Origin: Faecalicatena_A orotica
GTDB lineage: Bacteria > Bacillota > Clostridia > Lachnospirales > Lachnospiraceae
Strand: one strand, 5' to 3'
Length of the DNA: 64,000 nt
Assembly: GCF_040545875.1 (NCBI RefSeq)
Contig: NZ_JBEPMR010000012.1
The notes below the pieces were generated by a model that was not told the origin of the DNA, searched no databases, and worked only from the letters and a program-made list of their open reading frames with translations. Below are positions 27,118-35,281 of the stretch, piece by piece (within the stretch, counting starts at the first letter, position 1; each line of letters starts with the position of its first letter). The position numbers were made by a program, and so were the translations under genes.

Positions 27118-27192
27118 GTTGCAATATAACTAATAATACATGATACATTGCAAATTTGCAATATATTATTAGGGTCTGTTGCATAATATAAT
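27118..27192. promoter_or_regulatory. Divergent control region with palindromic TTGCA sites
   Basis: A 16-bp perfect palindrome (ATTGCAAATTTGCAAT, 27147-27162) lies between arms CTAATAATA (27130-27138) and TATTATTAG (27164-27172). Further TTGCA copies occur near 27118 and 27178. TATAAT at 27187-27192 is a likely -10 for the rightward gene. Confidence 0.5.
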
Positions 27193-27225
27193 GTAGACAG
27201 TTACCAGACAGTTGGAGGTGGGTCT

Positions 27226-27444
27226 ATGGAAGAGAAGAAGCAGCCGGTGAAGTTCAGAGTTGCGAGAAAACCGATATATAAAGAAGAAAAGACCGTGAAC
27301 ATGACGTTGCGAATAGATAAGGGGCTACAGCAAAAGTATGATTTATGGGCAGAGAAAACAAATCGTTCCAGAAATGAACTTATGTGTATGGCACTGGCTT
27401 ATGCAATGGAGAATATTGAAATCATTGACGAGGAAGACAATTGA
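27226..27444 (+). CDS. Small ribbon-helix-helix-like protein (72 residues)
   Basis: The start has GTTGGAGGTGGGTCT upstream. After a basic N-terminus the stretch TVNMTLRIDKGLQQKYDLWAEKTN, then SRNELMCMALAYAMEN, has the strand-helix-helix pattern of CopG/Arc-type proteins. It may bind the palindromes in its own upstream region. The divergent 128-residue gene is the obvious co-regulated partner, but whether this is a toxin-antitoxin pair cannot be told. Confidence 0.65.
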   Translation: MEEKKQPVKFRVARKPIYKEEKTVNMTLRIDKGLQQKYDLWAEKTNRSRNELMCMALAYAMENIEIIDEEDN

Positions 27445-27479
27445 CAGAAAAAGGTGTCAGAACACTGAAAAAAGAGGCT

Positions 27480-27521
27480 GGGCGCTAATGGATGATTCAA
27501 CATTAGCGCCCGGCTTCTTTT
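27480..27521. terminator. Bidirectional terminator between convergent genes
   Basis: GGGCGCTAATG (27480-27490) pairs perfectly with CATTAGCGCCC (27501-27511). It is flanked by AAAAAAGAGGCT on one side and GGCTTCTTTT on the other, so it works on both strands. Confidence 0.85.
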
Positions 27522-27524
27522 GGG

Positions 27525-28319
27525 TTAATTGATTTCTCCAATCAGGTCTTCAAGTACGTCTTCCACAGAATCGGTGACATAAGTTGAGTAATAGGAGATG
27601 CCGGGTGCGGCATTGGACATGGCATAACTGGTTCCTACAAGCTGGAGCATCTCTACATCATTGTACTGGTCGCCGAAAGCCATACATTCCTCCGGGCTGA
27701 TATGAAGCTGATCAAGTAGTGTCTGCAGTGCAGTCCCTTTATTAGCCCCGGGGGCAATAAAATCGATCCAGATGTTGCCGGATGTAACGACCTTGATTTC
27801 GCTGCCGAACATATCCTGCAGATGCTTCAGATATTTATCGATAATGTGGGGGCCGTCCTTCATATTACAGATTGCAATTTTTAAAATAGGTCCCTCTACT
27901 GCCGCAACATCATCTACAATCTGGGTCGTATTTTTCATAATATTAACAATGTGGTCTACAAAAGCCGGATCATTGTTTTCGATAAAGCAGGAGTCCTCTC
28001 TGGATACCACAATCTCAAAATGCTTCTCACGCTTGATCTCCTCGATGATTCTGGCACACAGGCCGTCATCAATCGTGGCACGGGCAATTACTTTGCCCTG
28101 ATGAACACAGATGGAGCCGTTCTCGGCAATATAGGATATTTCGTCCTTAATCTGTTCGAACACCCTGCGCTGGTTGTCATATTGTCTTCCGCTGGCAGAT
28201 ACAAATCGTACGCCTGTTTCTATTAGCTGATGGATCAGTTCAATGGCACGTGGTGTAAGTTTCTGGGCTCCGCCCTGCAGAAGAGTGCCGTCGAGATCAC
28301 TTGCTACTAATTTAATCAT
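27525..28319 (-). CDS. HAD-superfamily Cof-type phosphatase
   Basis: 264 residues from the ATG at 28319; GGAGGGCTTT precedes it, and the ATG at 28331 is part of that site. Motif I ASDLDGT contains the nucleophile Asp8 and acid/base Asp10. A type IIB cap follows, then a Lys-containing motif III (ANKGTALQTLLDQL) and motif IV FGDQYNDVEML. Cof-type enzymes dephosphorylate sugar phosphates, nucleotides or cofactors with broad specificity. Confidence 0.92.
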   Translation of the reverse strand: MIKLVASDLDGTLLQGGAQKLTPRAIELIHQLIETGVRFVSASGRQYDNQRRVFEQIKDEISYIAENGSICVHQGKVIARATIDDGLCARIIEEIKREKHFEIVVSREDSCFIENNDPAFVDHIVNIMKNTTQIVDDVAAVEGPILKIAICNMKDGPHIIDKYLKHLQDMFGSEIKVVTSGNIWIDFIAPGANKGTALQTLLDQLHISPEECMAFGDQYNDVEMLQLVGTSYAMSNAAPGISYYSTYVTDSVEDVLEDLIGEIN

Positions 28320-28346
28320 AAAGCCCTCCATAGCCTGTTATATATT

Positions 28347-28386
28347 AAGTGTAACTGTTCAGGACTGTGAACAGTTAGTTGCACTT
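28347..28386. repeat. Dispersed palindromic repeat, copy 1
   Basis: TAACTGTTCA (28352-28361) and TGAACAGTTA (28368-28377) form a perfect 10-bp inverted repeat, extended by AAGTG and CACTT at the ends. It shares the CTGTTCA core with copies at 29953 and 31502. Confidence 0.6.
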
Positions 28387-28535
28387 CTTATATATTACCT
28401 TAAATCAGGCGGATTGTATAGCCTTGTTCTGTGAAAAAATGTGTGCTAGTATTGATATTGTAGGAATTGTGCGGAAATTGCGCAGGGGTCTGACCCCTTT
28501 GCAATTCTGTATTTGTAGGAAAGCCGAGGGATAAG

Positions 28536-29936
28536 ATGAAACAGTATGATGTTATTATTATTGGTGCCGGCCCGTCTGGTATATTCTGCGCATATGAGTT
28601 GAAACGCCAGAAGCCGGATATGAAGATTTTAATGGTTGAGAAGGGACGCTGCATTGAAGACCGGCGGTGTCCGAAACGAAAGACAAAGGTATGTGTCGGC
28701 TGCCAGCCATGTTCGATTACAACAGGTTTCGCGGGTGCCGGGGCATTTTCAGACGGTAAGCTTTCACTGTCACCGGATGTCGGGGGAACGCTCCCTGAGA
28801 TTCTAGGCTATGAAAAGGCGACAGAATTAATCAATGAGGCAGACAGCATCTATCTACAGTTTGGAGCCGATAAGAAAGTGTATGGTATTGAAGACCAGCA
28901 GGCGATCACTGACATACGATCCAAGGCAATCCGTGCTAATTTAAAGCTGATTGAATGTCCGATCCGGCATCTGGGAACAGAAGAAGGGTACAAGATTTAT
29001 ACCCGGCTTCAGCATCATCTGCTGGATGCGGGCGTGGAGATTCTGTTTAAGACAATGGTAGAAGATATTATTATAGAAGACGGAGCCGCAAAAGGAGTCA
29101 CGACTGATAAAGGTGAGAGCTATTATGCACCGGAGATTGTCTCCGGGGTAGGCCGGGAGGGTTCGGAATGGTTTTCACATATCTGCAAGGGGCATGATAT
29201 CGAAACCAGAAACGGAACGGTTGATGTCGGAGTCCGAGTGGAAGTCCGTGACGAGATCATGAAAGAGCTCAATGAAAAGCTCTACGAGGCAAAGCTGGTG
29301 TATTATACGCCTACATTTGATGATAAAGTCCGTGTATTCTGCACAAATCCGTCCGGAGAAGTTGCGACGGAATATTATGAAAACGGCCTTGCGGTTGTAA
29401 ACGGGCACGCGTATAAATCAAAGGATATGAAGACGAACAATACGAATTTCGCCCTTCTTGTATCCAAGAACTTTACGGAGCCGTTTAAATCCCCGATTGA
29501 GTACGGTAAACATATAGCCCAGCTGGGTAATATGCTGTGCGGCGGGAGGATTCTGCTCCAGCGCTATGGGGATTTCCGAAGAGGCCGCAGGACCACGGAA
29601 GAGCGCCTGCTCCGTAACAATATTACCCCGACGCTGAAGGATGCGGTACCGGGTGACTTGTCACTGGTATTCCCGCACCGGATTATGGTTGCCATTGACG
29701 AAATGATCAAGGCGCTGGATAAGGTAACGCCGGGGATTGCCAGCGACGAGACACTTTTATATGGTGTAGAGGTTAAATTTTATTCTAATAAAGTACTGGT
29801 TGATAAGAACTTCGAGACGAATGTGAAAGGACTGCGTGCGATGGGGGATGGCGCATCCATCACGAGAGGACTGCAGCAGGCATCAGCGAATGGACTGTGT
29901 GTAGCGCGTGCCATCATAAATAAAATGGAGAGTTAG
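28536..29936 (+). CDS. FAD-dependent dehydrogenase, COG2509 type
   Basis: 466 residues. An N-terminal FAD Rossmann motif (DVIIIGAGPSGIFCAYEL) is followed by a Cys cluster (RRCPKRKTKVCVGCQPC) characteristic of this uncharacterised group. A central FGADKKVYG region follows, and a C-terminal FAD-closing segment (AMGDGASITRGLQQASANG). The family is widespread in Firmicutes with no settled substrate. GAGGGATAAG precedes the ATG. It is monocistronic here, between a HAD phosphatase and glmM. Confidence 0.85.
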   Translation: MKQYDVIIIGAGPSGIFCAYELKRQKPDMKILMVEKGRCIEDRRCPKRKTKVCVGCQPCSITTGFAGAGAFSDGKLSLSPDVGGTLPEILGYEKATELINEADSIYLQFGADKKVYGIEDQQAITDIRSKAIRANLKLIECPIRHLGTEEGYKIYTRLQHHLLDAGVEILFKTMVEDIIIEDGAAKGVTTDKGESYYAPEIVSGVGREGSEWFSHICKGHDIETRNGTVDVGVRVEVRDEIMKELNEKLYEAKLVYYTPTFDDKVRVFCTNPSGEVATEYYENGLAVVNGHAYKSKDMKTNNTNFALLVSKNFTEPFKSPIEYGKHIAQLGNMLCGGRILLQRYGDFRRGRRTTEERLLRNNITPTLKDAVPGDLSLVFPHRIMVAIDEMIKALDKVTPGIASDETLLYGVEVKFYSNKVLVDKNFETNVKGLRAMGDGASITRGLQQASANGLCVARAIINKMES

Positions 29937-29952
29937 TATACCGCCTCCTGAA

Positions 29953-29982
29953 TACTGTTCACAGGCAAGTCTGTAAACAGTA
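29953..29982. repeat. Dispersed palindromic repeat, copy 2
   Basis: TACTGTTCACAGGC (29953-29966) and GTCTGTAAACAGTA (29969-29982) pair with two G-T positions and a 2-nt loop. Confidence 0.6.
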
Positions 29983-30005
29983 ACGCGACTGCCCATAAAA
30001 AAATG

Positions 30006-30034
30006 TTGTAACTTGAGCCATATCAGAATATAAT
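30006..30034 (+). promoter_or_regulatory. Promoter of glmM
   Basis: TTGTAA (30006-30011), 17 bp, TATAAT (30029-30034), about 90 bp upstream of the start codon. Confidence 0.65.
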
Positions 30035-30121
30035 GTTAATGAATGTTGCATCCCGGGGTATAGAAAGTATGCCCTAAGCAGCATGGCAACCAGAAACTAG
30101 ATGATAAGAGGATGAAGACAT

Positions 30122-31468
30122 ATGGGTAAATATTTTGGAACAGATGGATTTAGAGGAGAAGCAAATGTAGTTCTGACTGTCGAGCATGCCTTTAAAGTCG
30201 GCCGTTACCTGGGATGGTATTTTGGACGTGAACATAAGGCAAGAATCGTAATCGGAAAGGACACAAGAAGAAGCAGCTACATGTTCGAATATGCACTGGC
30301 TTCTGGGCTGACGGCATCAGGAGCAGATGCATACCTGCTTCATGTGACGACAACACCGAGTGTTTCCTATGTTGTCCGGACAGAAGACTTTGACTGCGGC
30401 ATCATGATATCAGCGAGCCATAATCCATTCTATGATAACGGCATCAAGGTCATCAACGGTCAGGGACATAAGATGGAGGCAGAGGTAGAAGAGAAGATCG
30501 AGGCGTATATTGACGGTGAGATTGAAGAACTCCCGCTTGCAACGAAGGAAGACATCGGACGCACAATCGACTATGCAGCAGGAAGAAACCGCTATATTGG
30601 TCATCTGATCTCACTTGCTACACGTTCTTTCAAAGACATGAGAATTGGCCTTGACTGTTCGAACGGAAGTGCTTTCACGATCGCAAAGAGTGTATATGAT
30701 GCGCTGGGAGCGAAGACCTATGTCATCAATAACGAGCCTGATGGAACAAACATCAACACAAACTGCGGATCGACACATATCGAAGTACTTCAGCAGTATG
30801 TAAAGGATAAAAAACTGGATGTAGGATTCGCATTCGACGGCGATGCCGACAGATGTATTGCAGTAGACGGCAATGGACATATCGTAGATGGTGACCTGAT
30901 CCTTTATGTATGCGGAAAGTACCTGATGGAGCAGGGGCGTCTTGCGGGAAATACAATCGTAACGACAATCATGTCTAATTTAGGATTATACAAAGCCTGC
31001 GACAAGATAGGCATGAATTACGAACAGACAGCCGTGGGCGACAAGTATGTATATGAAAATATGCTTCAGAACGGCTATGTGCTGGGCGGCGAGCAGTCCG
31101 GGCACATCATATTCAGCAAACATGCAAGGACCGGTGACGGCATCCTGACATCTCTCATGATCATGGAAGTTATCATGGAGAAAAAACAGTCACTGGCAAA
31201 ATTATGCGAAGAAGTAAAGATTTACCCGCAGCTTTTGAAAAATGTCCGCGTAACAGACAAAAAGACAGCATGGGAGAATCCGGCTGTACAGAAAGCAGTA
31301 GAGGATGTGACGGCGGCACTTGGAACTGACGGCCGGATCCTTGTAAGAGAAAGCGGTACAGAGCCTGTGATCCGTGTCATGGTAGAGGCTTCAACCGATG
31401 AAATTTGTGAAAAATATGTAGATCAGGTGATTGACGTGATGAAAGCTGAGAATCTTGTTATCAAATAG
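30122..31468 (+). CDS. glmM: Phosphoglucosamine mutase
   Basis: 448 residues, the normal GlmM length. N-terminal GKYFGTDGFRGEAN, the phosphoserine loop ISASHNPFYDNGIK (Ser99), the metal loop DGDADR and the C-terminal phosphate-binding RESGTEPVIRVM are all present. It converts glucosamine 6-phosphate to glucosamine 1-phosphate for UDP-GlcNAc and cell-wall synthesis. It has its own promoter and is followed by a dispersed repeat and a terminator. Confidence 0.95.
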   Translation: MGKYFGTDGFRGEANVVLTVEHAFKVGRYLGWYFGREHKARIVIGKDTRRSSYMFEYALASGLTASGADAYLLHVTTTPSVSYVVRTEDFDCGIMISASHNPFYDNGIKVINGQGHKMEAEVEEKIEAYIDGEIEELPLATKEDIGRTIDYAAGRNRYIGHLISLATRSFKDMRIGLDCSNGSAFTIAKSVYDALGAKTYVINNEPDGTNINTNCGSTHIEVLQQYVKDKKLDVGFAFDGDADRCIAVDGNGHIVDGDLILYVCGKYLMEQGRLAGNTIVTTIMSNLGLYKACDKIGMNYEQTAVGDKYVYENMLQNGYVLGGEQSGHIIFSKHARTGDGILTSLMIMEVIMEKKQSLAKLCEEVKIYPQLLKNVRVTDKKTAWENPAVQKAVEDVTAALGTDGRILVRESGTEPVIRVMVEASTDEICEKYVDQVIDVMKAENLVIK

Positions 31469-31501
31469 GAGGACGGCAAAGTCTGGGAAAGCTATATAAA
31501 G

Positions 31502-31535
31502 GTTACTGTTTACAGGCGTGCCTGTGAACAGTAAC
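31502..31535. repeat. Dispersed palindromic repeat, copy 3
   Basis: GTTACTGTTTACAGGC (31502-31517) and GCCTGTGAACAGTAAC (31520-31535) form 16-bp arms with one G-T position and a 2-nt loop. This is the fullest copy of the family. Confidence 0.65.
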
Positions 31536-31541
31536 ATATAA

Positions 31542-31590
31542 AGAGGAGACTGTATCTGCGCCTTTGATGGCGTGATACAGTCTCTTTTTT
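31542..31590. terminator. Terminator after glmM, convergent with the PPDK-like gene
   Basis: AGAGGAGACTGTATC and following bases (31542-31562) pair with 31568-31585 (GATACAGTCTCT), ending in TTTTTT. Confidence 0.8.
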
Positions 31591-31604
31591 AAGCCTCTTC
31601 TAAA

Positions 31605-34187
31605 TCAGGTGCATATCAGCCTCTGTGTTACAATGTCGGAATAGATTTCAATATTTTCATCCCTCATATCTGTTACGTGTATGACATCAGGATAGAGCTC
31701 TTCTTCTGAACTGCCGGCAAGCAGCGTCTCCAGATGGTTAGGCTGTCTCAATATTTTCTCTTCATTAAAGTATACATCCCGTTCATTCTGGAACAAAGCA
31801 ATATAGAAGATATTGGACTCTACGATATCCTGGAAGAAATGGCTTCCGTAGGAGAGGTCTGGCATGAGCCCGAGTTTTTCATAGGAAACCTCACAAATGG
31901 CGTTCATGTTACAGAGATCTGTAAACCGGACAGGAACTCCTAGGGCAGGCGTTGTTGTACCCCAGCGGCCAGGGCCGATGAGCACGGCATGTCTGTCCTT
32001 TAATATATGATTCAGTGTTCCGATCTGGTTCGCTATAGCGTACTTCTGTGGCTCGGTCAGCTTTAGGTATGGCTTGATCCTTACAAAGATGAAATAATGC
32101 ACCGGAAGCCGGACATTTCCGCCCATAAAGTTTCCTTTTGAAGAAAAGTAAGCCTGTTCCCGGTCTACGTTCTCAGGAAAGTCAATCTTCCTGCCCAGCC
32201 CCTTCGTCTGGAGCGGGCGGCATTGAAGAAGATTGATGCGGTAGTGTTCCTCTTTATTGAAGTTACAGGTAAACTCAATGTCCACTGGGTAATCATAGGT
32301 GTGAGACAAAATTGCCAGAATATTTTCCAGTGCTTTCGGAAAATCTGTATGCCTCAGCAGCCGTGTAAAACTGACGATATCCGGGACATTCCGGTTCCGG
32401 TGCCCCGTTTCTCTAAAATGTCTTGCAAGCTCAAAATCTGGTTCCATAAAGAGCCTGACATTCGTCTTTAACGGAAGCCCCCTGACCGACTCAATCGGAA
32501 TAGTCTGAAATTCATTTTCCTCCAGATTAATTACATCCACATAATGCTGTGAGAACTTTCTTTCATCCCCGTAGGCCAGCAGGGGCGGGCGTTCCGGCTT
32601 GTCCAGCGCAACGATGCGCGGATAGTCGGAATTGACCCTGTCCACGGCCCGTGTTCCCATTCCGAACACAAGGCGCAGCATTCCCTTGGACGGATCTGTG
32701 TTCTTATCCCAGACAAAGAGGTTGGAAGAATTTCCGACACCTGCACAGTGCGGGAAAAAATACTTTCCGTGGTAATCACCGGAAACTCTCTGCACGAGCA
32801 ATGCCATCTGCTCATCCTTATCTGCCAGACCTCGGTTTTGACGATACTCCAGCGCTTCACGGCTCATTGTGCTGGCGTAAACCTTTCGTACGGCATCCAG
32901 AAAAGCATCGTACCTTTCCTCCGGGGTTCCCTGGTTCGGACAGAAAAAGCTGTCATACTTTCCTGCAAACGCATTCCCGAAATTATCTTCCAAAAGAGAA
33001 CTGGACCGCACGATAATAGGAGACTGCCCGAAATACTCCAGCATTACCATGATCTGCTCTTTAATGGTAGTTGGGAAATGCCCGCTCAGCAGGATTTCCC
33101 GAAGCTCTGCTGCCGCAGTAAAGTATCCTTCACCGGTTTTTTGCTGCATGCGGAGCCTCCAGCCGCCATTCTGGACGATATAAGTATAAAAGACGTCAGA
33201 ACCTATATAATAGGAATCATGCCGTTCCATATGTTCCTTATAGAAATCTGGATTCTTCGTTTCCAGTATCTTGCGGGCCAGAAGCATGCCGACAGATTTT
33301 CCGCCGATATAACCTGTCCCGATCTCCCGGCCCCCGATCTGGATCAAATCTTCCAGCGTAAAGAATTCCCTGCTCAGTGCTGCTATGCGTGACCGCTTGC
33401 CGATCAGGAGATTCTGCAGGTTTTCTTTTACATAAGCCTGCTCAGCAAGAGATGCGCTTAAGTATGGCTTCGCTTCCTCGAAACTTAAATCCCAGTAATC
33501 AAGCTTCTTAGTATGGATCTGGAGTCTGGAAAATAGTTCCGCGGAGCTTGCACTGTCCGTGATACATTCCGAACCGCCCTCTGTCAGAAGATGAGGGAGA
33601 AACATAACAGGAGAATAACGTTTCCATACCTTCAGTGGATGCAGATAGTAGCGGCTGTCAATATAGTATAAGTTTAAAAGAAGCTGTGTGACCTCCCGGA
33701 TACGGGCAATCGTGTCCTGCGTATGGGCATTCCTGTAAAGTGCAAAATATGTGACAGCATCCCGCTCAAATAAGTAAGGGCATGTAACCTGAAAGAAATT
33801 TCCCGTCATGAGGTCGGAGCACCAGAATTCCTGCAATTCGCTCAGACAATCGAATACATAGAATGCGTTCTTCCCTTCGGCAGTGATAATCTGGTAGACA
33901 CTGCTTGTAAAAGATTCAAATCCCATACCGGCATCCAATGTAAACATTTCAAAATCAGCACCCTTTTCAAGGAGTGCTTCCTTATCTATCAGCGGCGCGT
34001 GGCAGCCGAAATGAATATAAACAAGACGTCTGTGATCAGCAGCGGCCTGCTGCACAAAACGCTCCACCACAAATGAGTAGGCTTCAAAAGAATCCACCTG
34101 CCAGATGATATTATCTCCGGGGCGGAGGGTATCAATGACTTCATCAGCACCCTTAAGGCCTGTACTTATCTGCTCCATACTTTCCAT
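31605..34187 (-). CDS. PEP/pyruvate-binding (PPDK N-type ATP-grasp) protein with degenerate KaiC-like N-terminus
   Basis: 860 residues from the ATG at 34187 (GGAGGAAAGCT upstream). Residues 1 to about 200 begin like a KaiC/RAD55 domain (ISTGLKGADEVIDTLRPGDNIIW), but the Walker A loop is missing. Residues about 290-680 match the PPDK/PEP-synthase ATP-grasp domain, with a TGYIGGKSVGM segment, the ATP loop IIVRSSSLLEDN followed by FAGKYDSFF, and the closing motif LLQCRPLQ. There is no phosphohistidine domain (no TSH motif) and no PEP-binding barrel, so it cannot be a full dikinase. The C-terminal 160 residues contain a conserved-looking LIGPGRWGTTTPALGV. Function unknown; possibly a regulatory or novel phosphotransfer enzyme. 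Confidence 0.75.
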   Translation of the reverse strand: MESMEQISTGLKGADEVIDTLRPGDNIIWQVDSFEAYSFVVERFVQQAAADHRRLVYIHFGCHAPLIDKEALLEKGADFEMFTLDAGMGFESFTSSVYQIITAEGKNAFYVFDCLSELQEFWCSDLMTGNFFQVTCPYLFERDAVTYFALYRNAHTQDTIARIREVTQLLLNLYYIDSRYYLHPLKVWKRYSPVMFLPHLLTEGGSECITDSASSAELFSRLQIHTKKLDYWDLSFEEAKPYLSASLAEQAYVKENLQNLLIGKRSRIAALSREFFTLEDLIQIGGREIGTGYIGGKSVGMLLARKILETKNPDFYKEHMERHDSYYIGSDVFYTYIVQNGGWRLRMQQKTGEGYFTAAAELREILLSGHFPTTIKEQIMVMLEYFGQSPIIVRSSSLLEDNFGNAFAGKYDSFFCPNQGTPEERYDAFLDAVRKVYASTMSREALEYRQNRGLADKDEQMALLVQRVSGDYHGKYFFPHCAGVGNSSNLFVWDKNTDPSKGMLRLVFGMGTRAVDRVNSDYPRIVALDKPERPPLLAYGDERKFSQHYVDVINLEENEFQTIPIESVRGLPLKTNVRLFMEPDFELARHFRETGHRNRNVPDIVSFTRLLRHTDFPKALENILAILSHTYDYPVDIEFTCNFNKEEHYRINLLQCRPLQTKGLGRKIDFPENVDREQAYFSSKGNFMGGNVRLPVHYFIFVRIKPYLKLTEPQKYAIANQIGTLNHILKDRHAVLIGPGRWGTTTPALGVPVRFTDLCNMNAICEVSYEKLGLMPDLSYGSHFFQDIVESNIFYIALFQNERDVYFNEEKILRQPNHLETLLAGSSEEELYPDVIHVTDMRDENIEIYSDIVTQRLICT

Positions 34188-34310
34188 AGCTTTCCTCCAT
34201 TCCCTGATATACAGGATTCATAAAGGTATATCAGAAGAACAATCATAATTATAACCAGTTTACCACAAAAAGAGAAAAAAACAAAATGCCGTTGCGAATT
34301 TAAGGAATAA

Positions 34311-34352
34311 AAAAATCCGGAGTTCGAAATTGATATTGAACTCCGGATTTTT
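34311..34352 (-). terminator. Terminator between the amidase and the PPDK-like gene
   Basis: AAAAATCCGGAGTTC (34311-34325) and GAACTCCGGATTTTT (34338-34352) are perfect complements with a T-run on either strand. It follows the minus-strand amidase. Confidence 0.85.
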
Positions 34353-34378
34353 AATTCTGTCCATGACGCCAAACCTTC

Positions 34379-35143
34379 TTACCTGCTGACAATCACAGTC
34401 GGATACCCCGCCCGTTTCAGCCGCTGTTCCATTTTGGTTGCGTCATCGAGTGTATCATAATTACCAACCTGCACCCGGAAGAATCCGTCTGAATCTATAA
34501 TCGAAGCAGGGAAGTCCTGTTCCAATAGTTCGTTCAGCAGTCTGTTGGCGTAAGTAGGGTTGCGGAAGGCACCGACCTGTACTCTGTATCCGGGCGGGTC
34601 GAGCTCATGATCCATCTCCAGGGTGTCGAGGATTCCGTCCGCGATAGCCTGGGCGATGTCATTAAAATTGTCATCAAAAAGCTGGTTATCGGTATTGGAA
34701 TTGATAAAACCGACTTCTACCAGCACGGCTGGCATACGGGTGCGCCGGAGTACGACCAGATTAGGACGGGCTTTTACGCCGAGATTTACAAAACCAACAG
34801 ATTCCAGCTGCTCATTGATGTTTTCTGCCATTTCGAGTTTAATTCCCGATTTGTCATATACAAGCGACTCTACCCCGGATACGACATTATCCGTGGGGAA
34901 GGAATTGCGGTGTATGGAAATAAAAAAGTCGACACCGGCATTATTGGCCTCCATTGCTTTTTCATATGGAGACTGGTATACGTCCGTTGTCCGGGTGTAC
35001 TGCACGTCGATTCCATTATTCTGAAGAATTTCCCCTATAGCCAGTACAAGGCGGAGCGTATCATCCTTTTCCTGACGCCCGTTGTATACAGCACCGGGAT
35101 CACGCCCCCCGTGGCCGGCATCTAACATGATTGAATAAGGCAT
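34379..35143 (-). CDS. N-acetylmuramoyl-L-alanine amidase with SPOR domain (CwlC-like)
   Basis: 254 residues from the ATG at 35143; AAAGGA lies 9 nt upstream, inside a longer GTG-initiated frame. An Amidase_3 domain occupies residues 1 to about 180, with the Zn ligands His11 (LDAGHGG), a Glu in GRQEKDD and a His in SIHRNS, and the catalytic Glu in LVEVGF. A C-terminal SPOR repeat region follows (YRVQVGAF, FFRVQVGNYDT). There is no signal peptide, as in B. subtilis CwlC/CwlH, which lyse the mother cell from inside late in sporulation. This supports a spore-forming host. Confidence 0.88.
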   Translation of the reverse strand: MPYSIMLDAGHGGRDPGAVYNGRQEKDDTLRLVLAIGEILQNNGIDVQYTRTTDVYQSPYEKAMEANNAGVDFFISIHRNSFPTDNVVSGVESLVYDKSGIKLEMAENINEQLESVGFVNLGVKARPNLVVLRRTRMPAVLVEVGFINSNTDNQLFDDNFNDIAQAIADGILDTLEMDHELDPPGYRVQVGAFRNPTYANRLLNELLEQDFPASIIDSDGFFRVQVGNYDTLDDATKMEQRLKRAGYPTVIVSR

Positions 35144-35227
35144 AAGTATAATTCCTTTCACATTGTTCTATTTTATAATATGATGGAATCCAAAAGAAGT
35201 TACCCCGCCACCGGAATGTTTTGGAAA

Positions 35228-35266
35228 ATAAAAAAATCCCTGCATTCCATTAAGGAAATGCAGGGA
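35228..35266 (-). terminator. Terminator of the CNNM/CorC-family gene
   Basis: TCCCTGCATTCC (35237-35248) pairs with GGAAATGCAGGGA (35254-35266). On the minus strand the stem is followed by a run of T (A at 35228-35236). Confidence 0.85.
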
Positions 35267-35281
35267 GAACTGTTATATTTT

